From positions 33,808-97,807 of the forward strand of contig JALBYC010000037.1 in assembly GCA_023212645.1 (NCBI GenBank): DNA of 64,000 nucleotides, in the 5' to 3' direction. Each line of letters begins with the position of its first letter. The stretch's first letter is position 1. The DNA comes from Farysia itapuensis (lineage: Eukaryota > Basidiomycota > Ustilaginomycetes > Ustilaginales > Ustilaginaceae). The notes under the pieces are model-generated. The model did no database searches, had not been told where the DNA came from, and saw nothing but the letters and a program-made list of their open reading frames with translations. Below are positions 43,153 to 52,900 of the stretch, one piece after another. The position numbers and the translations under genes are program-made.

Positions 43153-43232
43153 GGCTAGCTCCTGGCTCACAATGTTATACATATTATAAGATGCAAAACT
43201 CATTTTGTGTGGCTATGCTAGAGCAGCACAGG

Positions 43233-46151
43233 CTATTTGTCTTCCACTACTAAGCCGACCTGCACTTCGACACCAGCGCGAAGCAAGATGTCGATCCAGA
43301 CCTTTTGAGTCTCGCTGAGTCTGTCACCTGGACCTTTGACCTCTACGAAGCGAACCGTTTGGTCAGCCATTCTCCAGATGACGAGATCAGGCATGCCAGA
43401 TGAGCAGTGGTCCCACTCTTCGGCCAGCATCTGACAAATGACTGAGATGGAGTGGCCCCCAAGACACTGCGCAACTTCGAGTATGTCCTGCTTGCTGAAG
43501 ATGTCCCATCGACAGCCAACAGCCCAAGTCTTGCGTTCACGTTCTCGGTCGTCGACTTCGGCAATCAGCTCGAGTCCTCCAGTGCGCTCCACGTGACTCA
43601 GTCGCTCGCGGATCTCGGTGGATCGAATGATGGCAAAAGAGTCTGAGCCGAGATCCAGCGGCGCCGACTGATATGGCGTTTCGAAGCTTCCAGGTACGCT
43701 GTCTTTGAAGATGATGTCCCACATGACGAGGACAAAAATCATTGTCAGCAACTTGCCTTCACAATGGTAGCCTTTGAAGCCTTGCAAAGCATAGTGCTGT
43801 AAGCAGAGCTGTTCGACGTGACAAGGTGCATTGTCGAGTCCTCTCCAAACACTTCTCATTGATCGGCGAGTGGATGAGCCAACGATTTTCGGCTCGCCTC
43901 CAACCATCATGGCTAGAGATGTGGCATCTGGAGCAGGCGCTGTGATATCGTCCCATGAGATGTCCTGCAGATCCTCTTCCTTCTTGACAATTTGCGCATG
44001 TGGCTCTGAGGCAGCTGGTGGACTTTCGTGCTTGACTGGCTCTCCAAAGCTTTCGACCCTAACACGCTTAAAGAGGGGCTTCCTGATCTGAAAGCCTGGT
44101 TTTTCTGCCGTGAAAGTCTCCTTGGTTGGACTGCTAGAGGACGACCGCGAGCGCGAGCGTTTATTCTGGCTGCTATCGGGCGAAGCCGATTTGTCCCTCT
44201 GCAAGAAGCGAGACATGGCTGAGACCGGCTCATTGGTTCGTTCGTCTGTCTCCAGCATAGCGTCCAGGCGGATGCCTTTGAACACGACTTCGGTAGTTTT
44301 CCTGAGTTTTGCATAGGAGAAGTCATGCTGTTCTGACCTGGGCACTTTCAGCTGCGATTCAAGTCGGGCAATTCTTCTTTGCAGAGTATCGTGATATATC
44401 AGATGCGTCGATGGGTCTTGTATGCCCTGCACACTTATTTTCAAGGCTTCTCGTTTGCCTTTTCGTGCGTCGCCAGAGTACAGCGCCGTGATGAGAGCGA
44501 GTCTGTCATACCAATCACCTCGTCTACCACGGCGGAAGACTTTCTGATCGAGCAGTGCGTTCAAGACTTTCTTTTCTTGGTCATGCAGCTTGAAGCGGCC
44601 TAGTATGGTAGCACCCTTATAGACGACTCTTGTCAGAACCCAGCCTGGATGGAAGCGCATGCGATGATAGACCATCTTATCAATACCTTCCGGATGTGCG
44701 AGTGTACATTCTTGCACGCAGGACTCCCATTCGGCCCACACAGAGTCGAATAGATCCAGAGCCGTTCGAAAGTCGGCTTCTGTCTTGCCGAATTGGATCA
44801 AATACTCCATGCGTGCCTCGATGTCCAGCGCTGTTTCAAAGGCGATCAGATGATCACGTGAAGGAAACAAAAACGATGTGCGCTTGGAGACGTACGCTGG
44901 ATACTTTCGGATTCGGGAGCGAGACAGGACGGCTGTTGTGAGAGCGGCACTTCCAAGCAGATTGCCTCGATAGTATACTAGAGCCACTCGGTCTACGAGC
45001 GACCGGACGAGAGGAACAACTTGAATGCATCCGCCACCGAGCACGGCCGAAAGCTGATCCTGTAATCGGGAATTCTGATGTCGTTTGTTCCCGGAAGAAG
45101 CAAATGAAAGAGTGAGTTGTCTTTGGCCAAGATACGCATCAGCAGAGCTAGCATTCTTTGTGGGAGAACACGCCTTCGTGGGGCTGCTGAAAAGAGTGGA
45201 CTGCGATTTGGTTGCAGACAAAGTCGAAATGATTTGAGCGCGTGTGGTGCCGAGTTTGGTAATGCCGAGATTCTTAGCAATGACCTTGAGCTCTTCGATT
45301 GTCATCAGAGACAGCGATTCTTCTATGCCGCCTTCCATATCGCGCTCTGTCAGCACGAACCTATCAAGTGCGCTTCGGACGGAAGTACCAGATTGGCGTG
45401 AAGTTGAACCAGATGCGAATGTTGCTTTCTGCTGCATTTTGCTTTCGCTGAGCGGCTTTCTGTGGTGGTATGTAGGTGTGCTGGGGAGGCCAGTGGTTTG
45501 GTCCAGGTTGAGTTCCCTCTGAAGATTGGGCAGCGTCAAGGTGACGTTTTCCTTGTCGTCCTGTAACGAGGCTTTCCGCCTCGTCTCTTCTTCTTTGCGC
45601 GCAAGTTCAACCTTGGGAGAATCTTGAGTGGGTTCCGTCAGCATCTGGCATAATTCTTCCTTAGCAGCACGAAGATCACCGACCTCAGCTTCGTAGGCTG
45701 TAAGTCGATCCAGACGGTACCATGTGTCTTTCTTGCGTTGCAGCAGTCTCACAAAAAGATATCTTGCTGGGTAAGATAGCATGAAGAAGGCAGATAGAAG
45801 ATCTAGTTCTGCATTCGAGAAGAGGTATGACTCGGATTCGAGCACTGTGCATACCATCTCTTGAAACAGCTCAGGGTACATCGATGTTCGGGTGCCAGGC
45901 TGATACCTCGCGTATCGTGCAGTGGTCGAAGGAGGGTGCAGGTCAGCGTCAACTCCTGTAATCGTGTCTGGCGTTGAGGCTTTTGGTGGGCTTGCATCGT
46001 GGGGCGACGCTGACGGCGGCGTCTTTGTTTCTTCCTTTATGTGCTGCATAAGTCCGATGTGCTGGTCGAAACACAATCGCTCCGTGCTTCCCGGATTGAC
46101 TGTATGGCCCTGCATGCTTTCTGGACTTTGTAGTAGTGAGGGTGCTGACAT
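43233..46151 (-). CDS. fan1: FAN1-type structure-specific nuclease (VRR-NUC domain)
   Basis: From the ATG at 46151 the frame encodes 972 residues without introns, close to the ~1017 of human FAN1. It cleaves 5' flaps and branched DNA in interstrand crosslink repair. The N-terminal half contains MYPELFQEMVCTVLESESYLFSNAELDLLSAFF, typical of the FAN1 core, and a SAP-like helix pair (MTIEELKVIAKNLGI...AQIISTLSATKS). A TPR-like helical region follows. The C-terminal VRR-NUC fold has GMPDLVIW and FVEVKGPGDRLSETQ, the PD-(D/E)XK catalytic core, near the very end. A C-terminal insertion rich in Ser/Pro lies near residues 640-770. Upstream coding-like sequence (46194-46485) can be spliced in frame onto residue 4, so the true N-terminus may be longer. 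Confidence 0.9.
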   Translation of the reverse strand: MSAPSLLQSPESMQGHTVNPGSTERLCFDQHIGLMQHIKEETKTPPSASPHDASPPKASTPDTITGVDADLHPPSTTARYARYQPGTRTSMYPELFQEMVCTVLESESYLFSNAELDLLSAFFMLSYPARYLFVRLLQRKKDTWYRLDRLTAYEAEVGDLRAAKEELCQMLTEPTQDSPKVELARKEEETRRKASLQDDKENVTLTLPNLQRELNLDQTTGLPSTPTYHHRKPLSESKMQQKATFASGSTSRQSGTSVRSALDRFVLTERDMEGGIEESLSLMTIEELKVIAKNLGITKLGTTRAQIISTLSATKSQSTLFSSPTKACSPTKNASSADAYLGQRQLTLSFASSGNKRHQNSRLQDQLSAVLGGGCIQVVPLVRSLVDRVALVYYRGNLLGSAALTTAVLSRSRIRKYPAYVSKRTSFLFPSRDHLIAFETALDIEARMEYLIQFGKTEADFRTALDLFDSVWAEWESCVQECTLAHPEGIDKMVYHRMRFHPGWVLTRVVYKGATILGRFKLHDQEKKVLNALLDQKVFRRGRRGDWYDRLALITALYSGDARKGKREALKISVQGIQDPSTHLIYHDTLQRRIARLESQLKVPRSEQHDFSYAKLRKTTEVVFKGIRLDAMLETDERTNEPVSAMSRFLQRDKSASPDSSQNKRSRSRSSSSSPTKETFTAEKPGFQIRKPLFKRVRVESFGEPVKHESPPAASEPHAQIVKKEEDLQDISWDDITAPAPDATSLAMMVGGEPKIVGSSTRRSMRSVWRGLDNAPCHVEQLCLQHYALQGFKGYHCEGKLLTMIFVLVMWDIIFKDSVPGSFETPYQSAPLDLGSDSFAIIRSTEIRERLSHVERTGGLELIAEVDDRERERKTWAVGCRWDIFSKQDILEVAQCLGGHSISVICQMLAEEWDHCSSGMPDLVIWRMADQTVRFVEVKGPGDRLSETQKVWIDILLRAGVEVQVGLVVEDK

Positions 46152-47197
46152 CGGACTGGTCAGACTTCAGTCTGTACTGACAAGCTACTTTACGTTGGGC
46201 CAAGTAGCCTTCCATAGCCTTGAGTGGGTCGTTGTGTGCTTTTGCGCAGCCGTCTTTGTACAAGGCTTCGAGCAGCTGGTCGGGGCTCTTTTGGCTGTCT
46301 GCACCGTTGATGAGATCTTGACAGGCGTACCAGGTATTTAGTTCGTCGGTAGACTGAAGAAGCGCAAAGCTCGAGCAGACTATACCAAGCGTGTCAAAGG
46401 GATGCTTGAAGGTCTTCCGTTGTTCCCGCAGCAATGCAAAGGTTGACTGATCGTGTGGTGCAGGGGATCGCGAATTGAGAGATGTCTAGACTTGCGCGCC
46501 CACGCTCTCGAACCTGCAAAGACAACTTTGATGTGATTGATCCCGGTTAAAGCAAAGCGGCATGACGCTTATGCAACCAACGTTTGGCAGAGCGACATTA
46601 GCTAGAGACTGCTGCGCTGTCCTGCGTTGCTATCGTACAAGCAGCAGCAAACGCACAACTGTGACTGCGGAGCTCGTGGCTGCAGCCTGCGGGCAAGCCT
46701 GGCAGGCCAGGCAGGGTCTTTTGCGCACACGAAATTCCATTCACGATTCTCGCGCGAATGAAACCAAAGTCGCGTCATCCGACAGCCCAACCACGCGTGT
46801 AAACAGGGGCCAAAGTGTTGTTCTCAGTCACAACACCCTTGTCAACTAGCTTCGTAATCTCGTCGTGCAAATTGTGTCGTAGGACCGTGTCACCATCATG
46901 TCACTGTGCGCCAAAGGGTGGGAAGGAGCGAGCTTGAACATGCTTTGTTTATATTGCAATCGCGATTAGAAAAAGGGGCCGGGTGTGTTTCAGACTTCAG
47001 AGTGAGTGACTGAGTTTACTGAGTGTGGAGTGTGAGTGTTGTTTCGTTGTGCGGCAGGCATTCAATTAACCAACGGTGCTCGCTGCCCTCATCTCGGTGT
47101 TCGTCTCTCACATCGACACAACCCACGACCACCTCTCCCTCCTCCCAAAACTTTGCTTTCGTCAGCTTGTGGTCTGTGACGCCGCTCGACATTAACA
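46152..47197. other. Divergent region between FAN1 and myosin II
   Basis: About 1 kb. The left 330 bases contain minus-strand coding-like sequence that may be an upstream FAN1 exon. The right 200 bases are the C/T-rich leader of the myosin gene. GTGAGTGAC/GAGTGTGAG words repeat near 47000-47036. No independent gene is supported. Confidence 0.45.
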
Positions 47198-50100
47198 ATG
47201 GTCGACATTGTTCGCACAAAGTCACACCTCTTCCAAGCATCACATCGAGCCAGTGCATCGACAGACATCAGTAATGCAGCGCAATTAGCTTCGGCAATGC
47301 CACGACCGGCCAAGGGAGCTGGTCAGGCTGCCTCGGACGCTGCTTCTGCAGCAGAATTTGCATCCAAGAGATATGTCTGGATCCCTGATGCACAAGCTGG
47401 CTACCTCGCTGCCTGGGTCGTCAAAGAGGAAAACAATGGCGAATCTTCTGTCTGCGCGCTTCAAGATGGATCGTCACGCACTGTGCCAACCTTCGACCTC
47501 AGCAAGATGAATCCACCCAAGTTCGACAAAGCCGAAGACATTGCCGATCTCACCTTCCTCAATGAAGCCAGTGTCGTGCACAATCTACGTCAACGATACT
47601 TCAGCTCTCTCATTTACACCTACTCTGGTCTCTTCCTGGTGGCAGTCAACCCCTATCATAGTCTGCCTATCTACACCGATGCCATCATCGCCGCGTACAA
47701 AGGCCGAAGAAGAGAGGAGAATGCGCCTCACGTCTTCGCACTGGCTGACGAAGCCATGCGCAACATGATCGACAATCGCGAAAACCAGAGTCTGCTCATT
47801 ACTGGCGAATCCGGTGCAGGCAAGACGGAGAACACCAAGAAAGTCATCCAGTACCTCGCTGCAATTGCCGCTGATCCGACAGCCAATTATGCATCCTCCC
47901 CCGCCGGAGCAATGTCGCGGTCTAGCTCTGCGCGAGAAGTACTTGACCACATCAATGGTCACGAGTCAGTAGGCACAAAACGTCTTGGATTGCTCGAACG
48001 TCAAATCCTGCAAGCTAACCCGATTCTCGAAGCCTTCGGTAATGCACAGACCATTCGAAACAATAACTCAAGTCGATTTGGAAAGTTTGTTCGCATCGAG
48101 TTCACCTCTTCCGGAGCAATCGCGGGCGCAAACATTGACTGGTACCTACTCGAAAAAAGCAGAGTCGCTATCCGCAGCGAAAACGAGCGCAGCTTCCACA
48201 TTTTCTATCAGCTGTTGCGCGGCGGCGAACCGGAACTCAAACAAAAGCTTCTCCTCACTGACCTGCCGGAGGACTATGCTTACCTAAAAGGCACCCGCAA
48301 AGACGTTGAGGGAGTAGATGACCGTGCAGAATGGAAGCTGTTGCGCGATGCTTTGTCTACCGTAGGATTCTCACCCGAGGAGCAGCTCAATCTCTTCCGC
48401 ATAGCGGCAGCCATCCTCCAGATAGGTAACATTCAGCTTGCCGATGACCGATCCGAGCAGGCCCACATTACCAACCTGCCACAAATCGAAAAGATCTGTC
48501 ATGTTCTGGGTCTGCCAGAGCAAGAATTCACAAAAGCACTTCTACGACCTCGAGTCAAGGCTGGTCGCGAATGGGTCACGTCTGCTAGGACAAAACGTCA
48601 GGTCTCAGAGGAAATGGCGGCTCTAAGCAAGACACTGTACGAGAAGGCCTTCGGGTGGCTTGTCAACCGTATCAATGAGGCCCTTGACCGTCCAACAAGC
48701 AAAAGCAGCTTCATTGGCGTGCTCGACATCGCAGGTTTCGAAATCTTTGACGTCAACAGTTTCGAGCAGCTGTGCATCAACTTTACCAACGAAAAGCTCC
48801 AGCAATTCTTCAACCACCACATGTTTGTTCTCGAGCAGGAAGAGTACGCTAGAGAAAACATCGAGTGGGACTTCGTCAATTTTGGACTCGACTTGCAGCC
48901 GACTATTGATCTAATCGAGTCCACCACGCCCATCGGCATCTTGTCCTGCCTCGACGAAGAGTGCATCATGCCGAAGGCTAGCGACCTCACGTTCACCGAG
49001 AAGCTTCGCCGCATCTGGGGCACAAATCGGGATGGCAGTCCCATGGACGCTCAAGGTGCAGTGCTTGCTGCCGAAAAGGGCGTGGCTCACGGATCATCGA
49101 AGTTTGCACCAACACGTTTCGCACAGGGCTTCACAGTCAAACACTACGCGGGCGATGTCGAATATCGAACAGATGGCTGGCTCGACAAGAACAAAGACCC
49201 GCTCAACGACAATCTTACCCGCGTCATGTCTGAGTCGAGCGACCGTTTCATTGCAATCTTGTTTGCCGAGTACGCCGAAGTTGATGATGCTGCTGTAGCT
49301 GCCGCTGCTATGCAGAATGGTGCTCTGACGCCGGTGCCCAAGAGGCGCGTCAAGCGTGGTGCGTTTCGAACAGTCGCACAGCGACACAAGGAGCAACTAT
49401 CTTCCCTCATGGGCCAACTTGCGTCTACGCAGCCGCATTTTGTGAGATGCATCGTGCCGAATCCAGAAAAGAAACCAGGGAAGATGGTCGTACCCCTCGT
49501 CCTAGAGCAACTCCGCTGCAACGGCGTGCTCGAAGGAATCCGTATTGCCCGCTTAGGCTATCCCAACAGGCTTCTCTTTTCCGAGTTCAGAAATAGATAC
49601 GAGGTGTTGACGCCCGGTATCATTCCAGCTGGCTACATGGACGGTCGAAAAGCGTGCCAGAGAATGGTTGAGTCACTCGAGCTCGACAAGTCCACTTTCA
49701 AGATTGGCACATCCAAGATCTTCTTCAAGGCCGGGCTACTCGCCGAGATGGAAGAGCGAAGAGACTCGCATCTCTATGACATCTTTAGCCGATTTGGCGC
49801 AGCGTGCAGGATGTTCACTGCGCGTCGACAGATGAAAAAGATCCTGAATCGTGCTGCTGCCGTGCGAACGGTTCAACGCAACGCTCGGCTGTATGTACAG
49901 CTTCGCGACTGGCCATGGTGGGGCTTGTACACTAAAGTGCGACCACTCCTGACGGCTACCCGCCATGACGAAGAGCTCAAGCGGAAACAGCTCGAACTCG
50001 CACTGGTCACCGAGCGCGCCGAGCGCGATCAAAGGGAACGAGAAGCGCTCGAGACGCTTCAATTCCAGTTGGAGGCCGAGAAACGGAGAGTGGAGGAAGA

Positions 50101-52777
50101 GCTGCAGGCAGAGCGCGCTCTTTTGCTCGACAAAGATCAACTTCTTGCAAGGTCGAAGGAGCGCGAATCTGCTCTGGAAGATGATGTTTCTGCTCTGCAG
50201 AACGACGTGGATCTGCTCGAAAGCCAGCTCGACACTGCAATCTCCTCTCAAAAGTCGATGGAACAGGCCCATGCCGAAATCCGCTTAGCTTTTGATCAGG
50301 CAGCTGATCATTTGCTAAGGCTTGAGTCAGAGCAAAAAGCGTGGAAAGCCAGGGAAGATACATACATGCGAGACATGAGTAGACACGATCAGAATGCGGA
50401 GCAATTCCGCCTTGAGCGGCAGACGCTGTCGACGGAGAAAGAAGAGCTATACCGCAGACTGCAAGAGAAGGATCAAGACCTTGACCGGGCTCACAAACGC
50501 ATGGCCCTAGCCGTGGGAGAAGTCGAAGCCAGACTGCTTGAGGAGATCAAAGGCCGTGAGACCGAGCAAATTCGCGCTGCGCAACTCGAGGATCAAACGC
50601 GCAAGTCTTCTTACCAAGCGCAAGAGCTGCAGCGAGTTGCATCGGATCTCGAAGACAACGTCCGAAGCAAGGAGCAAGAAATCAGTGGTCTCAAATCTCA
50701 GCTTTCGCAATTTTCTCGAGACTTGGATGCGCGAGCAAAAGAGCTAGCAGGTCTTCACCTGAGGATTGACTCTATGACACTTGATCTGCGATCGGCCTAC
50801 GAAGATGGGGCAAGAACAAAGGAAGCCAAAGGAGCACTTCAGCGGGAGCTCGACGAAACACGAACTTTGATGGAAACAAAAAGCTCCGAAGACGTAAAGA
50901 CCAAAGAGCTGCATCGAATGAAAGAGCAAGAACTGCAATCGCTTCGAGAGCAGATGCAGTCCATCGAAAAGGAACTTGCCAGTGTCAAGCACTCAAGTCT
51001 CGAAGAAGTGTCTTCCCTCAAAGCTGAGGTTTCGGCCGCTCAGAGGGAGATTCGCGAGGCGGAGCGCGCACGAAACGATGCCGAGGATCGCCTACGCCAA
51101 GCTGATTTCAGAGTACAGGAAGCCAATGCCAAAGTCGATACCGCAGAAAAACTCCGACGGGAAGCTGAGTCGTCATTGGAAGAGGCTCAGAGCAAGTCTG
51201 CCGTCATCAATCGCGGTCTTGCCGATGCTCTGAAGAGCAAGGACACACTTGATCGACAGTTACAGGCCGCTTCGACGAAGCATCAGGAATTGGAAGATGC
51301 CATCTTGGAATTGGAAAGGCGAGAAACCAACGCGAAGCACAAAGCGGAACAGGTTGCTGTTGAGCTTAGCGCCGAGTCGAAGCGTCGGGAGCTTCTTGAA
51401 CAGGCGCACAAGCAAGCAGAGCGCAACGCGAACAGCTTCCAGCAGCTTGTGGCCGGCAAAGACAAGGAAGTAGGCTCCCTCAAGCACGAATTGACTCTGG
51501 CACAGCAAGAAATGCGAAAACTCCAGTCGATGCAGAACAAGACCATTGTTGAGCACGTCCACGTTCTCGAGGAAGCGAAGAAGTACACAGATCGCCAATT
51601 GCTGGATGCGCAGGCGAAGCTACAAGAACTCGCTCACTATACGAAGACGCTTGAAAAGAGCAAAGCTCGTCTAGTCACCGAGAACGAAGATCTGACTCGC
51701 GAAGTCGCCCGGCTGCAGCGAGTCGGAGGACCTTCCAGCACGGCTCCCGGTAGCAATGGTACAGGCACCGTAAACACTCGCTCGCCAGTCACTACTCTCG
51801 GCAACGTCGCTCCGAGCACACCCGCCGACAAAGCCTCGAAGAAGCTCGAGGACAAAATCGCGGAGCTGACCAACTCTCTTCGACAGGCTCAGCAGCAGCG
51901 AGACGAAGCTCAGTCTAACGCTCGCAGAAAGGAATTGCAGGCTGATGAGATAGTCAGTCGCGCTCGTCGTCAACACGAGCAGCAAGTCCAAGAACTTGAA
52001 CGCCAACTCAAGAACTCGCAGATTGCTCGCAGCACTACCATGTCTAATCTAGAGGAGCTTGTGCTGCAAGGCCATGCTTCGGTACGCCAACCGTCCAATG
52101 GGACCGCCTCCGATCCGCTTCGGCGACAAATCCTGGATGAGCTTCGAAAGGGTCACGAGGAGCTAGAGCAGGATATTGCTGCCAAGAGCGACATGTTGCG
52201 CAACCACAAGCCGCCTACCGCTACCATCGGAAAACGAACTAGTGCTTACTACGTGTACAGCAACGACAAAACCCCGACTGGTAGTGCCGCTTTGGGGTCC
52301 GCACCCAACGGCTCATCAAGTCGGCCAACACAGGATTTGGAGGCCAAGCTAGCAGAGATGACGCGCGCGTACAACGAGTCTGTGGCCCAACAGCAACGTT
52401 CCCAATCCCAATTGACGAGCATGGCGGACCAAATCCGTGACCTACAGACTGGTCTAGATGAAACAGGCTTTAGGTATGACCAGCTGGCGATTGCTTACGA
52501 TAGCCTAGCGCAAGAGGGCGCGGTAGACCCAAATGCTGTCCAGTCATTACAGCACGTGTTGGAGCAGTACAAGTCCCAAGCCGACCAGCATATGGAAAAT
52601 TGGCGCGCCAAGATCAAAGAACTTGAACAGCCGAACGATTCGCTCCGCTCTCACCCATTTCGAAGGCCAGGATCAATTTCAGTTGATCCATCACCTCACA
52701 GCATGAGTCCCACGCGAGCTTCCACGCTCTACATGTCTAGTCCCTCGCGTACTCCCGTGGGCCTAAGCATGCGATGA
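47198..52777 (+). CDS. Conventional (class II) myosin heavy chain
   Basis: Intronless, 1859 residues. Forms the contractile ring motor for cytokinesis. An SH3-like N-terminal subdomain (KRYVWIPD...AAWVVKEE) precedes the motor. The motor has P-loop GESGAGKT at 203-210, switch I NNNSSRFGKF, switch II/relay DIAGFEIFDVNSFEQLCINFTNEKLQQFFNHHMF, and the actin-binding/SH1 helix region CNGVLEGIRIARLGYPNRL. A short neck leads to the class II hallmark PWWGLYTKVRPLL near residue 905. About 900 residues of heptad-type coiled coil follow, interrupted by a Gly/Ser/Thr-rich hinge near 1510-1540. The tail lacks a cargo-binding DIL domain, which rules out class V. The first ATG is followed by a second one at codon 34; either could serve. 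Confidence 0.95.
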   Translation: MVDIVRTKSHLFQASHRASASTDISNAAQLASAMPRPAKGAGQAASDAASAAEFASKRYVWIPDAQAGYLAAWVVKEENNGESSVCALQDGSSRTVPTFDLSKMNPPKFDKAEDIADLTFLNEASVVHNLRQRYFSSLIYTYSGLFLVAVNPYHSLPIYTDAIIAAYKGRRREENAPHVFALADEAMRNMIDNRENQSLLITGESGAGKTENTKKVIQYLAAIAADPTANYASSPAGAMSRSSSAREVLDHINGHESVGTKRLGLLERQILQANPILEAFGNAQTIRNNNSSRFGKFVRIEFTSSGAIAGANIDWYLLEKSRVAIRSENERSFHIFYQLLRGGEPELKQKLLLTDLPEDYAYLKGTRKDVEGVDDRAEWKLLRDALSTVGFSPEEQLNLFRIAAAILQIGNIQLADDRSEQAHITNLPQIEKICHVLGLPEQEFTKALLRPRVKAGREWVTSARTKRQVSEEMAALSKTLYEKAFGWLVNRINEALDRPTSKSSFIGVLDIAGFEIFDVNSFEQLCINFTNEKLQQFFNHHMFVLEQEEYARENIEWDFVNFGLDLQPTIDLIESTTPIGILSCLDEECIMPKASDLTFTEKLRRIWGTNRDGSPMDAQGAVLAAEKGVAHGSSKFAPTRFAQGFTVKHYAGDVEYRTDGWLDKNKDPLNDNLTRVMSESSDRFIAILFAEYAEVDDAAVAAAAMQNGALTPVPKRRVKRGAFRTVAQRHKEQLSSLMGQLASTQPHFVRCIVPNPEKKPGKMVVPLVLEQLRCNGVLEGIRIARLGYPNRLLFSEFRNRYEVLTPGIIPAGYMDGRKACQRMVESLELDKSTFKIGTSKIFFKAGLLAEMEERRDSHLYDIFSRFGAACRMFTARRQMKKILNRAAAVRTVQRNARLYVQLRDWPWWGLYTKVRPLLTATRHDEELKRKQLELALVTERAERDQREREALETLQFQLEAEKRRVEEELQAERALLLDKDQLLARSKERESALEDDVSALQNDVDLLESQLDTAISSQKSMEQAHAEIRLAFDQAADHLLRLESEQKAWKAREDTYMRDMSRHDQNAEQFRLERQTLSTEKEELYRRLQEKDQDLDRAHKRMALAVGEVEARLLEEIKGRETEQIRAAQLEDQTRKSSYQAQELQRVASDLEDNVRSKEQEISGLKSQLSQFSRDLDARAKELAGLHLRIDSMTLDLRSAYEDGARTKEAKGALQRELDETRTLMETKSSEDVKTKELHRMKEQELQSLREQMQSIEKELASVKHSSLEEVSSLKAEVSAAQREIREAERARNDAEDRLRQADFRVQEANAKVDTAEKLRREAESSLEEAQSKSAVINRGLADALKSKDTLDRQLQAASTKHQELEDAILELERRETNAKHKAEQVAVELSAESKRRELLEQAHKQAERNANSFQQLVAGKDKEVGSLKHELTLAQQEMRKLQSMQNKTIVEHVHVLEEAKKYTDRQLLDAQAKLQELAHYTKTLEKSKARLVTENEDLTREVARLQRVGGPSSTAPGSNGTGTVNTRSPVTTLGNVAPSTPADKASKKLEDKIAELTNSLRQAQQQRDEAQSNARRKELQADEIVSRARRQHEQQVQELERQLKNSQIARSTTMSNLEELVLQGHASVRQPSNGTASDPLRRQILDELRKGHEELEQDIAAKSDMLRNHKPPTATIGKRTSAYYVYSNDKTPTGSAALGSAPNGSSSRPTQDLEAKLAEMTRAYNESVAQQQRSQSQLTSMADQIRDLQTGLDETGFRYDQLAIAYDSLAQEGAVDPNAVQSLQHVLEQYKSQADQHMENWRAKIKELEQPNDSLRSHPFRRPGSISVDPSPHSMSPTRASTLYMSSPSRTPVGLSMR

Positions 52778-52900
52778 GCCTCTTTTCTTATATCGCATTG
52801 TACATATTTGGCTCGCACAGATCCTATATACCAGCTTGACTCATTCCATCCCCGTGACTTATATGTGAAAAAGAACATTGCATCCAAGGTATGCTTTGCG

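Noticed and set aside
47198..52777. Class V myosin
   Set aside because: No IQ-array neck and no DIL cargo domain; instead a class II neck motif and long coiled-coil tail.
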